Below, in pieces: positions 1 through 8,419 of a stretch of 47,798 nucleotides of DNA (positions are counted from its first letter, which is position 1; each line of letters starts with the position of its first letter). The notes under the pieces are model-generated. The model ran no database searches. It saw only the letters and a program-made list of their open reading frames with translations, and was not told where the DNA came from. The DNA lies in NCBI GenBank assembly GCA_004557905.1, contig SFFH01000004.1, positions 1 to 47,798 of the forward strand, written 5' to 3'. The translations under genes were made by a program, and so were the position numbers. This DNA is from Clostridiales bacterium. Lineage in GTDB: Bacteria; Bacillota; Clostridia; Christensenellales; Aristaeellaceae.

Positions 1-7
1 AGAGGAA

Positions 8-54
8 AGCGTACACAGTGTTACGATATAATCCGTACACGGTGTACGCTTTTA
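8..54 (+). terminator. Hairpin at the left edge, possible terminator
   Basis: An inverted repeat pairs AGCGTACAC-x-GTGT (from 8) with its complement ending at 50. It has about 14 pairs with one mismatch and a loop of about 14 bases, and is followed by TTTTATTC. It fits an intrinsic terminator of a plus-strand gene lying left of the window. An operator or element end is also possible. Confidence 0.4.
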
Positions 55-99
55 TTCTGGGGATTTGGTGCAGTAATTCTCATTGTAGTCAATGAAGGA

Positions 100-132
100 A
101 TAGACTACTTAGGATAGAAAAAAGTAGTCTAT
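100..132. repeat. Inverted repeat beside the transposase remnant
   Basis: A perfect 11-bp inverted repeat, ATAGACTACTT (100-110) and AAGTAGTCTAT (122-132), lies just downstream of the stop codon of the minus-strand transposase/recombinase remnant. It may be that transcript's terminator or part of the insertion sequence end. No target-site duplication could be identified. Confidence 0.4.
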
Positions 133-140
133 TTAACCAT

Positions 141-806
141 TCAAACAACTTTATTCAAGGAAGGAAATACTTGGTTTCGAAAACCTCGGAGCCGTATTTC
201 CTTCCAAATTTGTTCTATAGGGTTCATTTCCGGCGTATATGGCGGAATGAAGAACATGCAAATATTATCTGGTATATCCAGTTTTGCAGATTTATGCCAT
301 GCGGCACCGTCGCAACACAGAAGAATCCTATCATTCGGATAAATCTTGGAGAGGGTACTGAGAAATACATTCATGCACCCACTATCACAGTTGGGCATGA
401 TCAGAAAATGGCCTTTTCCAGTCAAGGGTTTAATTGCTCCATACCGTTCCATGTATTCTTCTTGGTTCTGCACCTTGATGGTATTTCCCTCAATGTACTG
501 GTGGATCAGTTCACCTACGATCTCCATCTCTTCTGCCAGAGCAGCTTGTTGCGCATTCAGTTCCGTGCAATCGCACAGGGTAGCTTGTACCAAGCGCATG
601 TCCTCCAGAATATGGTTTCGATCTGCCATCAGCTTGCCGAATGCCCGGAGAAACATATCTTTGATGTCCTTTTCGTACAGATGCGGTGTTGTGCAGTGGT
701 GGTCTCCTTTGAATCTATCATTGCACTGCCAGATGATGCAGCGGTATTTGTCTGTGGAGTGCCATACCGCCCTGATATTGGCCAAGAATAAGTTCCAAAA
801 GAACAA
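141..806 (-). pseudogene. Chimeric remnant: serine recombinase C-terminus joined to IS630 transposase C-terminus
   Basis: Open for 221 codons from a TTG at 806, but the product is two unrelated pieces. Residues about 14-121 match the C-terminal part of large serine recombinases: VWHSTDKYRCIIWQCN, then the CTTPHLYEKDI stretch, then a Glu/Gln-rich coiled coil. From about residue 122 (near base 443) it becomes the end of an IS630-family DDE transposase, with CDGAAWH (second Asp) and PPYTPEMNPIEQIWKEIR (catalytic Glu). The recombinase half lacks the catalytic Ser domain. The transposase half lacks the first Asp and, judging from family length, its last few dozen residues. A stop codon lies two codons upstream of the TTG, so no longer frame exists. 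I read this as decayed mobile DNA in which an IS insertion or deletion fused two fragments in frame. It is unlikely to be functional. Confidence 0.8.
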
Positions 807-980
807 ACCTCAAAGAATTGAAATATTATGGCGCTTTGTTTCGCCAGAGAACCGAGATGGTATCTTTAGTGATGCCAACTGTGGTCGGCGATGCCGGTTT
901 GCTATATTTATAGACAGACGACTCAAATTGTTGGTCTGAACAAGCTTTTTGGGCAGTAGAATAGAGCAAATGATCCGGTG

Positions 981-1077
981 TTTGTATAGAATAAACAATA
1001 CAAAGCGTAAATTGTTCATTTTTTCGGACAAATGAGCGGAAAATCGGGTTGTATGATGTGAAAACTTGCTGTATAGT
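981..1077 (+). promoter_or_regulatory. Upstream region of the ABC-transporter operon: dyad plus candidate promoter
   Basis: The 332 bases between the remnant ORF and the transporter operon (807-1138) hold no convincing gene. They contain a perfect dyad TTTGTAT-N10-ATACAAA (981-1004). Next is a candidate promoter, TTGTAT (1049-1054), 17 bases, TATAGT (1072-1077). The start codon lies about 60 bases further on, behind AAGGAGG. The dyad could be a site for the AraC-type response regulator encoded downstream, which is an inference from position only. Confidence 0.4.
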
Positions 1078-1138
1078 GAAGTCAGAAACGGGTTCGGACA
1101 ATACCCGGAAATCAACCCATCAACAAGGAGGAAAGAAC

Positions 1139-2143
1139 ATGAAGAAGATCGTTGCTGTCCTGATGTGCATGATGCTGGCATGTATGTGCGTATCCCTTGC
1201 AGCCGCTGAGGATCCCGGCAAGCTGGTACTCTACAGCCCGCTGACGACGTCTATGATCGAGAACATGCTGGCGATGTTTGAACAGGAGACCGGAATCAAG
1301 ACCGAGTGCCTTGCGATGGGCACTGGCGACGCGCTCAAGCGTATCATGAGTGAGGCGGAGAATCCACAGTGCGATATCCTCTGGTCTGGCACGATTGGAA
1401 CGGTTGGCAGCAGCGGCAAGTATTTCGAGGACTACACCTGCGCCAACGAGGATGCGTTCTATGATCAGTACAAGAATGTGGAGGGCAACCTGACCCGCTT
1501 TGACTGTGTGCCCTCCGTCATCATGATCAACACCGATCTGATCGGCGACATCGAGATCAATGGCTATGAAGACCTGCTCAATCCGGCGCTGAAGGGCAAG
1601 ATCGTCTTTGCCAATCCGCAGGCCTCCTCCTCTTCCTTTGAGCATCTGGTCAACATGCTCTATGCCATGGGCACCGACGGCCAGCCGAATGGCTGGGACT
1701 ATGTTGCCCAGTTCTGCAAGCAGTTGCCCAATGGCTGCGTGAACAGCTCCTCCGCCGTCTACAAGGGCGTTGCGGACGGCGAATACACTGTGGGCCTGAC
1801 CTTCGAGCAGGGCGCTGCGACGTATATCTCTCAGGGTAACGTCAAGGTGGTCTACATGAAGGAAGGCGTCATCATCCGCGGCGACGGCGTCTACATCGTC
1901 AAAGGCTGCCCGAATCAGGAGAATGCGCGCAAGTTCATCGACTGGCTCACCGGCTACGATGCGCAGACCTATATGAATTCCACGCAGTTCCGCCGCACCA
2001 TCCGCAAGGACGTGCCGGAGACCGATGCGATGACCAGCATGTCCTCGATGAACGTGATCGTGGATGACGAATCCATCGCCTCTGCGAACAAGGCGGAATG
2101 GATTGCGAAGTTCCAGGATCTGCTGATCGATGCTGCTGAGTAA
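1139..2143 (+). CDS. ABC transporter periplasmic-type binding protein (AfuA/FbpA-like)
   Basis: A 334-residue extracytoplasmic solute-binding protein of the ferric iron / phosphorylated-sugar binding class (bacterial extracellular solute-binding family 1/6). The ATG at 1139 follows AAGGAGGAAAGAAC and opens a Sec signal peptide (MKKIVAVLMCMMLACMCVSL, cleavage likely near AAAED). The mature part starts with KLVLYSPLT and contains the WSGTIGT and FANPQASSSS stretches usual for this fold. Ligand cannot be read from sequence. FbpA proteins bind Fe3+, while AfuA proteins with the same fold bind hexose phosphates. The neighbouring deoxyribose-phosphate aldolase and sensor/regulator pair favour a phosphorylated sugar, which is inference. 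It is first in an operon with an ATPase and permease, and a hairpin behind it may give it higher expression. Confidence 0.88.
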   Translation: MKKIVAVLMCMMLACMCVSLAAAEDPGKLVLYSPLTTSMIENMLAMFEQETGIKTECLAMGTGDALKRIMSEAENPQCDILWSGTIGTVGSSGKYFEDYTCANEDAFYDQYKNVEGNLTRFDCVPSVIMINTDLIGDIEINGYEDLLNPALKGKIVFANPQASSSSFEHLVNMLYAMGTDGQPNGWDYVAQFCKQLPNGCVNSSSAVYKGVADGEYTVGLTFEQGAATYISQGNVKVVYMKEGVIIRGDGVYIVKGCPNQENARKFIDWLTGYDAQTYMNSTQFRRTIRKDVPETDAMTSMSSMNVIVDDESIASANKAEWIAKFQDLLIDAAE

Positions 2144-2158
2144 AACTCATGCCTCTCG

Positions 2159-2189
2159 TGGAGCCATGTCCAAGGCATGGCTCCATTTT
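2159..2189 (+). terminator. Hairpin between binding-protein and ATPase genes
   Basis: A perfect 10-bp stem TGGAGCCATG / CATGGCTCCA (2159-2168, 2176-2185) with a 7-base loop is followed by TTTT. It is probably a partial terminator or an mRNA-stabilising stem, raising binding-protein output relative to the downstream genes. Such stems are common behind binding-protein genes. Confidence 0.6.
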
Positions 2190-2262
2190 CAAATCGACCC
2201 ATGTGAACCGGGCGCCGGTTGAGAGCCAACACGGCCCCAGAATAAAGAATGAGGAGCAGACC

Positions 2263-3366
2263 ATGAGCGTTTCAATCGGCATCAATCATGTGTGCAAGAA
2301 GTTCGGAGATAATGTAATCATTCCTGATCTCTCGGTCGATATCAAGAACGAGGAATTCTTTACGCTGCTTGGCCCGTCCGGCTGCGGCAAAACCACGCTG
2401 CTGCGCATGATCGCTGGCTTCAACTCGATTGAAGCGGGCGAGATCAGCTTTGGCGATCAGGTGATCAATCATCAACCGACCTATGACCGCAACATCGGCA
2501 TGGTATTCCAGAGCTATGCGATCTTCCCGCATCTGAACGTGCGCAGGAATGTGGAATACGGACTGAGAATCCGCAAGACCCCGAAGGCCGAGATGGACAG
2601 GCGCGTGGACGAGATGCTCCAGCTGGTCAAGATCGATGAGTATCAGGATCGTCTGCCGGAACGTCTTTCGGGCGGTCAGCAGCAGCGCGTGGCGCTGGCC
2701 CGCGCGATCGTCATTCATCCGCAGGTGCTGCTGATGGATGAACCTCTGTCCAATCTGGATGCTAAGCTGCGCGTGGAGATGCGTACTGTCATCCGCGATA
2801 TCCAGAAAAAGGTGGGCATCACCACCGTGTACGTTACGCATGATCAGGAGGAGGCGCTGGCAATTTCTGATCGCATTGCCGTCATGAACCATGGCGTCAT
2901 TCAGCAGGTGGGCACGCCGCATGACATCTATGCCCGCCCTGCGAATGTGTTTGTCTCCACATTTATCGGCCATTCCAACCTGTTCTATGCTACGGTGCTG
3001 TGCGAGGGCGGTAGCAAGGCGATCCGCTTTGCCAACGGATATACCTGCGTGATGAACAACCTGAAGGATGAGGTAAAAAACGGCCAGAAGGTTGTGGTGG
3101 CCATTCGTCCGGAGGAATTCGCGGTGGAAAGCGAGGGCCTGACCTGCAAGGTGATCAGTAGAACCTTCCTTGGCCGTTATACGAATTACTTCCTCGATTT
3201 TGCTGAGGGCATGTGTGTGCCGGATCAGCCCAGCATCGAATTCTCCCAGGATCTAGGGCATGCGGAAAAGCTCTTTGACGCCGGTGATACACTGGTGCTC
3301 AAGCCCAATCCGGCGAAGCTCAATGTCTTTACCGAGGACATGGAACACAGTCTGATTAAGGGGTGA
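2263..3366 (+). CDS. ABC transporter ATPase (AfuC/FbpC/PotA class)
   Basis: A 367-residue ATP-binding subunit that powers the adjacent permease. Walker A GPSGCGKTT, Q-loop VFQSYAIFPHLNV, signature LSGGQQQRVALARA, Walker B VLLMDEPLSNLDAKLR and the switch VTHDQEEALAISD are intact and in order within the first ~230 residues. The remaining ~130 residues form a TOBE-type regulatory domain, as in FbpC/PotA proteins. The frame is open further upstream, but the ATG at 2263 sits behind GAGGAG and gives the family N-terminus MSVSIGINHVCKKFG. The permease gene starts 6 bases after its stop, so they are co-translated. The energy-coupling function is certain; the substrate is not. Confidence 0.93.
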   Translation: MSVSIGINHVCKKFGDNVIIPDLSVDIKNEEFFTLLGPSGCGKTTLLRMIAGFNSIEAGEISFGDQVINHQPTYDRNIGMVFQSYAIFPHLNVRRNVEYGLRIRKTPKAEMDRRVDEMLQLVKIDEYQDRLPERLSGGQQQRVALARAIVIHPQVLLMDEPLSNLDAKLRVEMRTVIRDIQKKVGITTVYVTHDQEEALAISDRIAVMNHGVIQQVGTPHDIYARPANVFVSTFIGHSNLFYATVLCEGGSKAIRFANGYTCVMNNLKDEVKNGQKVVVAIRPEEFAVESEGLTCKVISRTFLGRYTNYFLDFAEGMCVPDQPSIEFSQDLGHAEKLFDAGDTLVLKPNPAKLNVFTEDMEHSLIKG

Positions 3367-3372
3367 TCGGAG

Positions 3373-5034
3373 ATGAAGAAGCGTAGGTTCGGGCTGGATT
3401 TCTGGTCAATCGTCACCATCGGCATTCTGATTACGTTTGGCCTGTTTCTGATCTATCCGCTCGTGTCGCTGTTTATCGATGGCTTTCTTGCTGAGGAAAC
3501 GGGCAAGTTTACCCTCAACCATTTTATCCGGTTCTTCACAAAGAAGTATTACTATCGATCCTTGATCAACTCCCTGAAGCTGACGGCCTGCGTAACGGTC
3601 TGCTCGCTGGTGATCGGCGTGCCGCTGGCGTATTTCATGTCCTTCTTCAAGATCAGGGGAAAGGGTATTCTGGAAATCCTGATCATTATCTCCATGATGA
3701 GCCCGAACTTTATCGGCGCGTATTCGTGGATTCTGATGCTGGGACGAAGCGGTCTGGTGACGACGTTCCTGCGTGAGATGTTTGGCATCAATCTGCCATC
3801 GATTTACGGCTTTGGCGGCATGCTGTTGGTCTTCTCGCTCAAGCTGTATCCGTTCATCTATATGTACGTCTCCGGTGCGATCAAGAAGATTGACGTCGCC
3901 GTCTATGAGGCGGCGGAGAGTCTGGGCTGCCATGGCGTGAGAATCGTGAGCACGGTCGTGCTTCCGCTGGTCACGCCGACGGCGGTGGCCTCCGCACTGA
4001 TGGTGTTCATGAACTGCATGGCGGACTTCGGAACGCCTGCGCTGATCGGCGAGGGCTATGATGTTCTGCCGACAAAGATTTACATTGAGTTCGTCGGTGA
4101 ATCCGGTGGCTCGGCGCACTTCGCTTCCGCGATGGCCATGCTCATGATCGTGATCACCGCGACCCTGTATCTGCTGCAGAAGTACTACGTCAACAAGAAG
4201 TCGTTCACCATGAGTTCAATGCGGCCCGTGCAGCCCAGCAAGCTCAGCGGTCCGCGCAATGTGCTCATGCACGCGTTCATCTATGTGCTGGTGGCAATGT
4301 CCATCATCCCGCAGGCCGTCGTGGTTTGGACGTCCTTCCGCAAGACGGAGGTTCAGTATTTCGTGGAGGGCTATTCACTGGACAGCTATAGAAAGATTTT
4401 CAGCACGGCGCTGTCCTCCATCAAAAACACCTACTTGTATTGCTTTATCGCACTGATTATAATTATTGTACTGGGTATGCTCATCGCGTATCTGTCTGTG
4501 CGCAGGCGCAACACTGTGACTAACCTGATTGACACGCTGGCGATGTTCCCGTATATCGTGCCGGGCTCTGTTCTGGGAATTACGCTGCTGCTTGCCTTCA
4601 ACGGTAAAGGCGATCCGTTTATCCTCTCCGGCACGGCCCTGATCATCATTGTTTCCCTTGTTATCCGCCGACTGGCCTATACGCTTCGCTCAAGCTCTGC
4701 CATTCTGTACCAGATCAGCCCAAGCGTCGAGGAAGCGGCGATTTCGCTGGGCGATACGCCGTTGCGCGCGTTTGTCAAGGTGACGGCCAAGATGATGATG
4801 CCGGGCGTTGTCTCCGGCGCCGTTCTTAGTTGGATCACGCTGATCAACGAGCTCAGCTCGTCGGTCATGCTCTATACGGCATCTACGCGTACGATGTCCG
4901 TCGCTATTTACAACGAGGTCATCCGCGCCAGCTATGGTACAGCGGCTGCACTGGCATCCATCCTGACGGCTACAACGGTGATTTCGCTGGTTGCCTTCTT
5001 CAAGATCAGCGGCAGCAAGGACGTCACCATATAA
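3373..5034 (+). CDS. ABC transporter permease, two fused membrane domains
   Basis: A 553-residue inner-membrane protein with two binding-protein-dependent permease domains in one chain, as in FbpB/AfuB proteins. Each half has about six membrane segments. Each carries an EAA loop that docks on the ATPase: EAAESLGCHGVRIV in the first half and EEAAISLGDTPLRAF in the second. One polypeptide therefore supplies the whole membrane channel, so no separate second permease is needed. The gene follows the ATPase by 6 bases and precedes the sensor kinase by 39 bases. The fused layout is typical for iron and hexose-phosphate/phosphoglycerate importers and unlike sugar CUT1 systems, which use two permease genes. 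Confidence 0.92.
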   Translation: MKKRRFGLDFWSIVTIGILITFGLFLIYPLVSLFIDGFLAEETGKFTLNHFIRFFTKKYYYRSLINSLKLTACVTVCSLVIGVPLAYFMSFFKIRGKGILEILIIISMMSPNFIGAYSWILMLGRSGLVTTFLREMFGINLPSIYGFGGMLLVFSLKLYPFIYMYVSGAIKKIDVAVYEAAESLGCHGVRIVSTVVLPLVTPTAVASALMVFMNCMADFGTPALIGEGYDVLPTKIYIEFVGESGGSAHFASAMAMLMIVITATLYLLQKYYVNKKSFTMSSMRPVQPSKLSGPRNVLMHAFIYVLVAMSIIPQAVVVWTSFRKTEVQYFVEGYSLDSYRKIFSTALSSIKNTYLYCFIALIIIIVLGMLIAYLSVRRRNTVTNLIDTLAMFPYIVPGSVLGITLLLAFNGKGDPFILSGTALIIIVSLVIRRLAYTLRSSSAILYQISPSVEEAAISLGDTPLRAFVKVTAKMMMPGVVSGAVLSWITLINELSSSVMLYTASTRTMSVAIYNEVIRASYGTAAALASILTATTVISLVAFFKISGSKDVTI

Positions 5035-5073
5035 GGCGCGTCATGCGCTGACCGGACCGCAGCAGGTGAGGCT

Positions 5074-6807
5074 ATGTATGCAAAGAAAGAAACACGCTTC
5101 CGAGATGAAATCAGACGAATTGTGCTCCTTTATGCGTTATGGCCTCTGCTCGCCGCTGCGGTTCTGGTGATTCTGATTATCGTCTTTGTCTGGGCAAATA
5201 GCAGCAGGAATGCCGCCCGCGAGGCGTTCGCGAGCGTGCATGCCAGGTTGGAGCAGATCACAACGCAGTATGACGAAAAGCTGGCGAAGATCGCTAGCAG
5301 CCTAGAAATGGCCCGATTCCGGGAGGAAATCAATTATCAGGCCGAGCTGAAGGCAGATATCTACCGCTTTGTCAACGCCAGGGAGGAAAAGAGCGCGTTT
5401 TATTTGTTCGCCCTGGATGGAACGCTGCTGTTCACCTCTGAACGCGATCAGAGCAAACGCGAGCGCCTTCTGTCCCAGATGTACTGGCGCGTGCTGCGCA
5501 TGCTCAAAGAGGGCGGGCAAGAGCAGGTCATCACGCTGTGCCATGAGGCGGAGCAGGGCAAGCAGCATGTCTCGTTGCTGATTGGTCGTGCTGCGGAGGA
5601 GGGCTATGTGTGCTTTGCCTTACCGGCGTCCGAGTTTGAGGCGCATCTGGCGCAGCAGCCAGCCTATGTCATTGTGACCGATGCATTCGGCGCGATCTAT
5701 CTGCAGAATACTACGGTATTCAATGCCCCGCTGGGCAAGATCGATACGCGGCTGGAGGACTGCCGCGGACTGGTTCGCCGCGATCGGGACTTCTACTATG
5801 TTTGTCAGGGTGAGGCACTGGCGAGCATACTACGGATTTACGCGGTCAAGAGCGTGGGAGAGCTGATTTACATGGTGCTGTTGATGAGCGCGCTGGTCGC
5901 CATCATGCTGACCGTGCTGATTGCGGTGATCCTGATCAGCACCCGGAATATCGCCCGGAAAAAGACGCAGACCATCGACGAGATCGTGCAGGCGTTTCAG
6001 AAGGTGCAGCGCGGCGAGCTGACCACAAGGCTTGAAATCTACAGCAACGACGAGTTTGAGATCATTGGTGAGGCCTACAACTCCATGCTGGACAGCATCC
6101 GTGCGCTGCTGGACAGAAACGTCCTGCAGGCGCAGGAGACGGCGGTTTCCCGCGTGCGTCAGCTGGAGGCACAGTTCAACCCACATTTCCTTTTCAACAC
6201 GCTGGAAAATGTGCGTTTCATGGTGCGGCGCGATCCCAAGACGGCGGATACCATGATCCTCTCCCTGTCCCGGCTTTTGCGTTACAGCATCCGGAGTGAC
6301 ACGCGGGATGTGACGTTGCAGGAGGATCTGGCGTATGTGTACAATTATCTGAGCATTCTAAAGTTCCGCTTTGGTGAGCGGCTTAGCTACCGGGTTTATG
6401 TGCCAGAGGAGCTGGAAAGCTGCCGCCTGCCCCGGCTGATCATGCAGCCAATCCTTGAAAATGCCATCATTCACGGCATGGATAAGCAGGAGAAGCTTCA
6501 TATCGACATCCGTTTTTGCGTGAGGGATGGGATGTTCTGTATTATGATTCAGGATGACGGACCGGGAATCCCGCGGGATAAATACGAGATGATTCAGGAG
6601 AAAATGGGCGCGGAGCATATCCATGTGGGCGAGCACATGGGCATGCTGAACGTGCACTATCGTCTCAGGCTGATGTATGGCACACGCTCGGGCCTTGAAA
6701 TCCATACTGTGCCGGGAGAGGGAACACAGGTAAGGCTGGTTTTGCCGTTGATGATGCAAGAAGGGGAAGAGCTGAAAGATGCTGAAGGTGCTCATTGTCG
6801 AGGATGA
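5074..6807 (+). CDS. Sensor histidine kinase (YesM/LytS-like)
   Basis: A 577-residue membrane sensor. TM1 is at about residues 15-40 and an extracellular sensing region at about 41-263. TM2 is at about 264-289 and a HAMP linker at about 290-345. The His_kinase motif is QLEAQFNPHFLFNTLENVRF, with His371 the predicted phospho-acceptor. The ATPase domain has the N box ILENAIIHG (from about 460) and G1 box DDGPGIP (about 495). It overlaps the response-regulator gene by 29 bases, which marks a cognate pair. Sitting directly behind a binding-protein-dependent transporter, it probably senses the transported compound, alone or through the binding protein, and controls the operon. The architecture resembles sugar-phosphate sensing systems, but the signal is unknown. 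Confidence 0.92.
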   Translation: MYAKKETRFRDEIRRIVLLYALWPLLAAAVLVILIIVFVWANSSRNAAREAFASVHARLEQITTQYDEKLAKIASSLEMARFREEINYQAELKADIYRFVNAREEKSAFYLFALDGTLLFTSERDQSKRERLLSQMYWRVLRMLKEGGQEQVITLCHEAEQGKQHVSLLIGRAAEEGYVCFALPASEFEAHLAQQPAYVIVTDAFGAIYLQNTTVFNAPLGKIDTRLEDCRGLVRRDRDFYYVCQGEALASILRIYAVKSVGELIYMVLLMSALVAIMLTVLIAVILISTRNIARKKTQTIDEIVQAFQKVQRGELTTRLEIYSNDEFEIIGEAYNSMLDSIRALLDRNVLQAQETAVSRVRQLEAQFNPHFLFNTLENVRFMVRRDPKTADTMILSLSRLLRYSIRSDTRDVTLQEDLAYVYNYLSILKFRFGERLSYRVYVPEELESCRLPRLIMQPILENAIIHGMDKQEKLHIDIRFCVRDGMFCIMIQDDGPGIPRDKYEMIQEKMGAEHIHVGEHMGMLNVHYRLRLMYGTRSGLEIHTVPGEGTQVRLVLPLMMQEGEELKDAEGAHCRG

Positions 6808-7552
6808 GGAGATCATTCGGTGCGGGCTGGTAGAGACCATCGATTGGGCGGGCATGGACTGCCGGGTGATCGGTGTCGCTGCAACCGGGCTGGAAGGTCT
6901 TGAGGCGATCTGCAGCCTGCGCCCAGATCTCGTCCTTACCGATATCTGCATGCCGGGCATGAGCGGAATTGACATGATCGAACGCGCGGCGCAAGAGGGA
7001 TATAGATTTCGCAGCATCCTTTTGACCGGCTATGCGGAGTTTGAGTACGCGCGACGCGCGCTGGAAATGCGCGTAAGCAGCTATCTGCTCAAGCCCATCG
7101 ACGAAGGTCAGCTGCGCACGGCAATCATGCGTGTGCATGATGAGCAGGGAAATGTGAAGACAGCCGGATTGAATCTGCCTCTGGCGATTCTGAACGCGGA
7201 AAAGGCGATGCAGGGTATTGAGGATCCCTATGTGATGATTGCCATCGAGCAGATTCACAGGAACTATGCGCAGAGGATCAGCATTGAGGGCATCGCGGAG
7301 GAGCAGTTTGTCAGCGCCAGCTATCTGAGCAGACGGTTTAAGGCGGAAACGGGCTATACATTTCTGGAGTTGCTCAACATCAAGCGCGTCCGTGAAGCCA
7401 TTCATCTGCTGAGAAGCAGCACGCTGAGCATGGCGGAAATTTCAGAGCAGACGGGCTTTGGCGACTATAAGCATTTCTGCGCTGTCTTTAAGCGTTATGT
7501 GGAAATGAGCCCGCGCGAATATGTGCGCAGCAGACAAAGTGACAAAAAGTGA
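6779..7552 (+). CDS. Response regulator with AraC-type DNA-binding domain (YesN-like)
   Basis: A 257-residue transcription regulator. The receiver domain (about 1-120) has the acidic pocket EDEE, phospho-acceptor Asp55 in LVLTDICMPG and Lys105 in YLLKPIDEG. The C-terminal ~100 residues are an AraC helix-turn-helix pair (SASYLSRRFKAETGYTFLEL; MAEISEQTGFGDYKHFCAVF; ending MSPREYV). The start at 6779 overlaps the kinase gene by 29 bases, so expression is coupled. The expected target is the promoter region at 981-1077, which holds a dyad. It is shorter than many YesN proteins (usually 400-550 residues) because the middle linker is minimal. Confidence 0.92.
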   Translation: MLKVLIVEDEEIIRCGLVETIDWAGMDCRVIGVAATGLEGLEAICSLRPDLVLTDICMPGMSGIDMIERAAQEGYRFRSILLTGYAEFEYARRALEMRVSSYLLKPIDEGQLRTAIMRVHDEQGNVKTAGLNLPLAILNAEKAMQGIEDPYVMIAIEQIHRNYAQRISIEGIAEEQFVSASYLSRRFKAETGYTFLELLNIKRVREAIHLLRSSTLSMAEISEQTGFGDYKHFCAVFKRYVEMSPREYVRSRQSDKK

Positions 7553-7595
7553 AGAGACAACGCAATCCATTTGCGGCATGAGGAGGAATAAAGAC

Positions 7596-8270
7596 ATGGA
7601 ATTGAACAGGATTCTCTCTGCGGTTGATCATACGCTGCTCAAACCGGAGGCAACATGGGCACAGATCAGGACGATCTGTGATGATGCGATGACGTATGGA
7701 ACGGCGACGGTCTGCATTCCGGCAAGCTATGTTGCCCGATGCAAGGCATATATGCAGGAGAAGGGAAGTAAGGTGGGCGTCTGCACGGTTATTGGCTTTC
7801 CAACGGGCTATTCCACGATGGCTGTGAAGGTTTTTGAAGCGGAAGACGCAGTAAAAAACGGCGCGGATGAGGTGGACATGGTCATCGACATCGGCATGCT
7901 CAAGGATGGACGCGATGATGAGGTGTTGGCTGAGATCAACGCAGTCAAAGCTGCCTGTGCGGGTCATACCTTGAAGGTGATCATCGAGACTTGCCTGCTG
8001 ACGCAGGAAGAGAAGATCCGCATGTGCGAGATTGTTTCAAGGTCGGATGCAGATTTCATCAAGACCAGCACGGGCTTTTCGACCGCTGGTGCGACGTTTG
8101 AGGATGTGGAGCTGATGGCAGCCCATATGCTGCCGGGGAAGCAGATCAAGGCGGCAGGCGGGATTTCGACATTGGACGATGCACAACGGTTCTTGGAGCT
8201 TGGGGCAACCCGCCTTGGAACCAGCCGGATCATCAAGCTCGTCAAAAACGAAAGCGCGACCGGATATTGA
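7596..8270 (+). CDS. deoC: Deoxyribose-phosphate aldolase
   Basis: A 224-residue class I aldolase that splits 2-deoxyribose 5-phosphate into glyceraldehyde 3-phosphate and acetaldehyde. The Schiff-base lysine is Lys156 in DFIKTSTGFS and the second active-site lysine is Lys185 in KAAGGIST. The N-terminus VDHTLLKPEAT and the motif GFPTGYSTMAVKVFEAEDAV are typical. The ATG at 7596 follows AGGAGGA; an earlier in-frame start gives a non-family extension. It is last in the transporter/two-component operon, 43 bases after the regulator. No pentose kinase, phosphopentomutase or nucleoside phosphorylase is nearby. That fits a substrate entering already phosphorylated, although such genes may lie elsewhere. 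Confidence 0.95.
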   Translation: MELNRILSAVDHTLLKPEATWAQIRTICDDAMTYGTATVCIPASYVARCKAYMQEKGSKVGVCTVIGFPTGYSTMAVKVFEAEDAVKNGADEVDMVIDIGMLKDGRDDEVLAEINAVKAACAGHTLKVIIETCLLTQEEKIRMCEIVSRSDADFIKTSTGFSTAGATFEDVELMAAHMLPGKQIKAAGGISTLDDAQRFLELGATRLGTSRIIKLVKNESATGY

Positions 8271-8419
8271 GAAAAAGGTCAGGATTATGCTTTGATGGAT
8301 CCTCTCAGACCCGTTCTCCCAGCAACAGGACCGGCACTCTTTTTCTCGTTTTGCAGAGCGAATAGGGAAATGATGATCTGAACAACTGCGTATTTTGCGG
8401 AGGATTTGCCAAGGGCGGG

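Noticed and set aside
171..939. Plus-strand frames over the recombinase/transposase remnant
   Set aside because: The recognisable recombinase and IS630 motifs are on the minus strand, so these are shadow frames.
810..1181. Minus-strand frames between the remnant and the transporter operon
   Set aside because: I looked for the missing N-terminal part of the recombinase here. The translations show no recombinase motif and the frames overlap the next gene's start.
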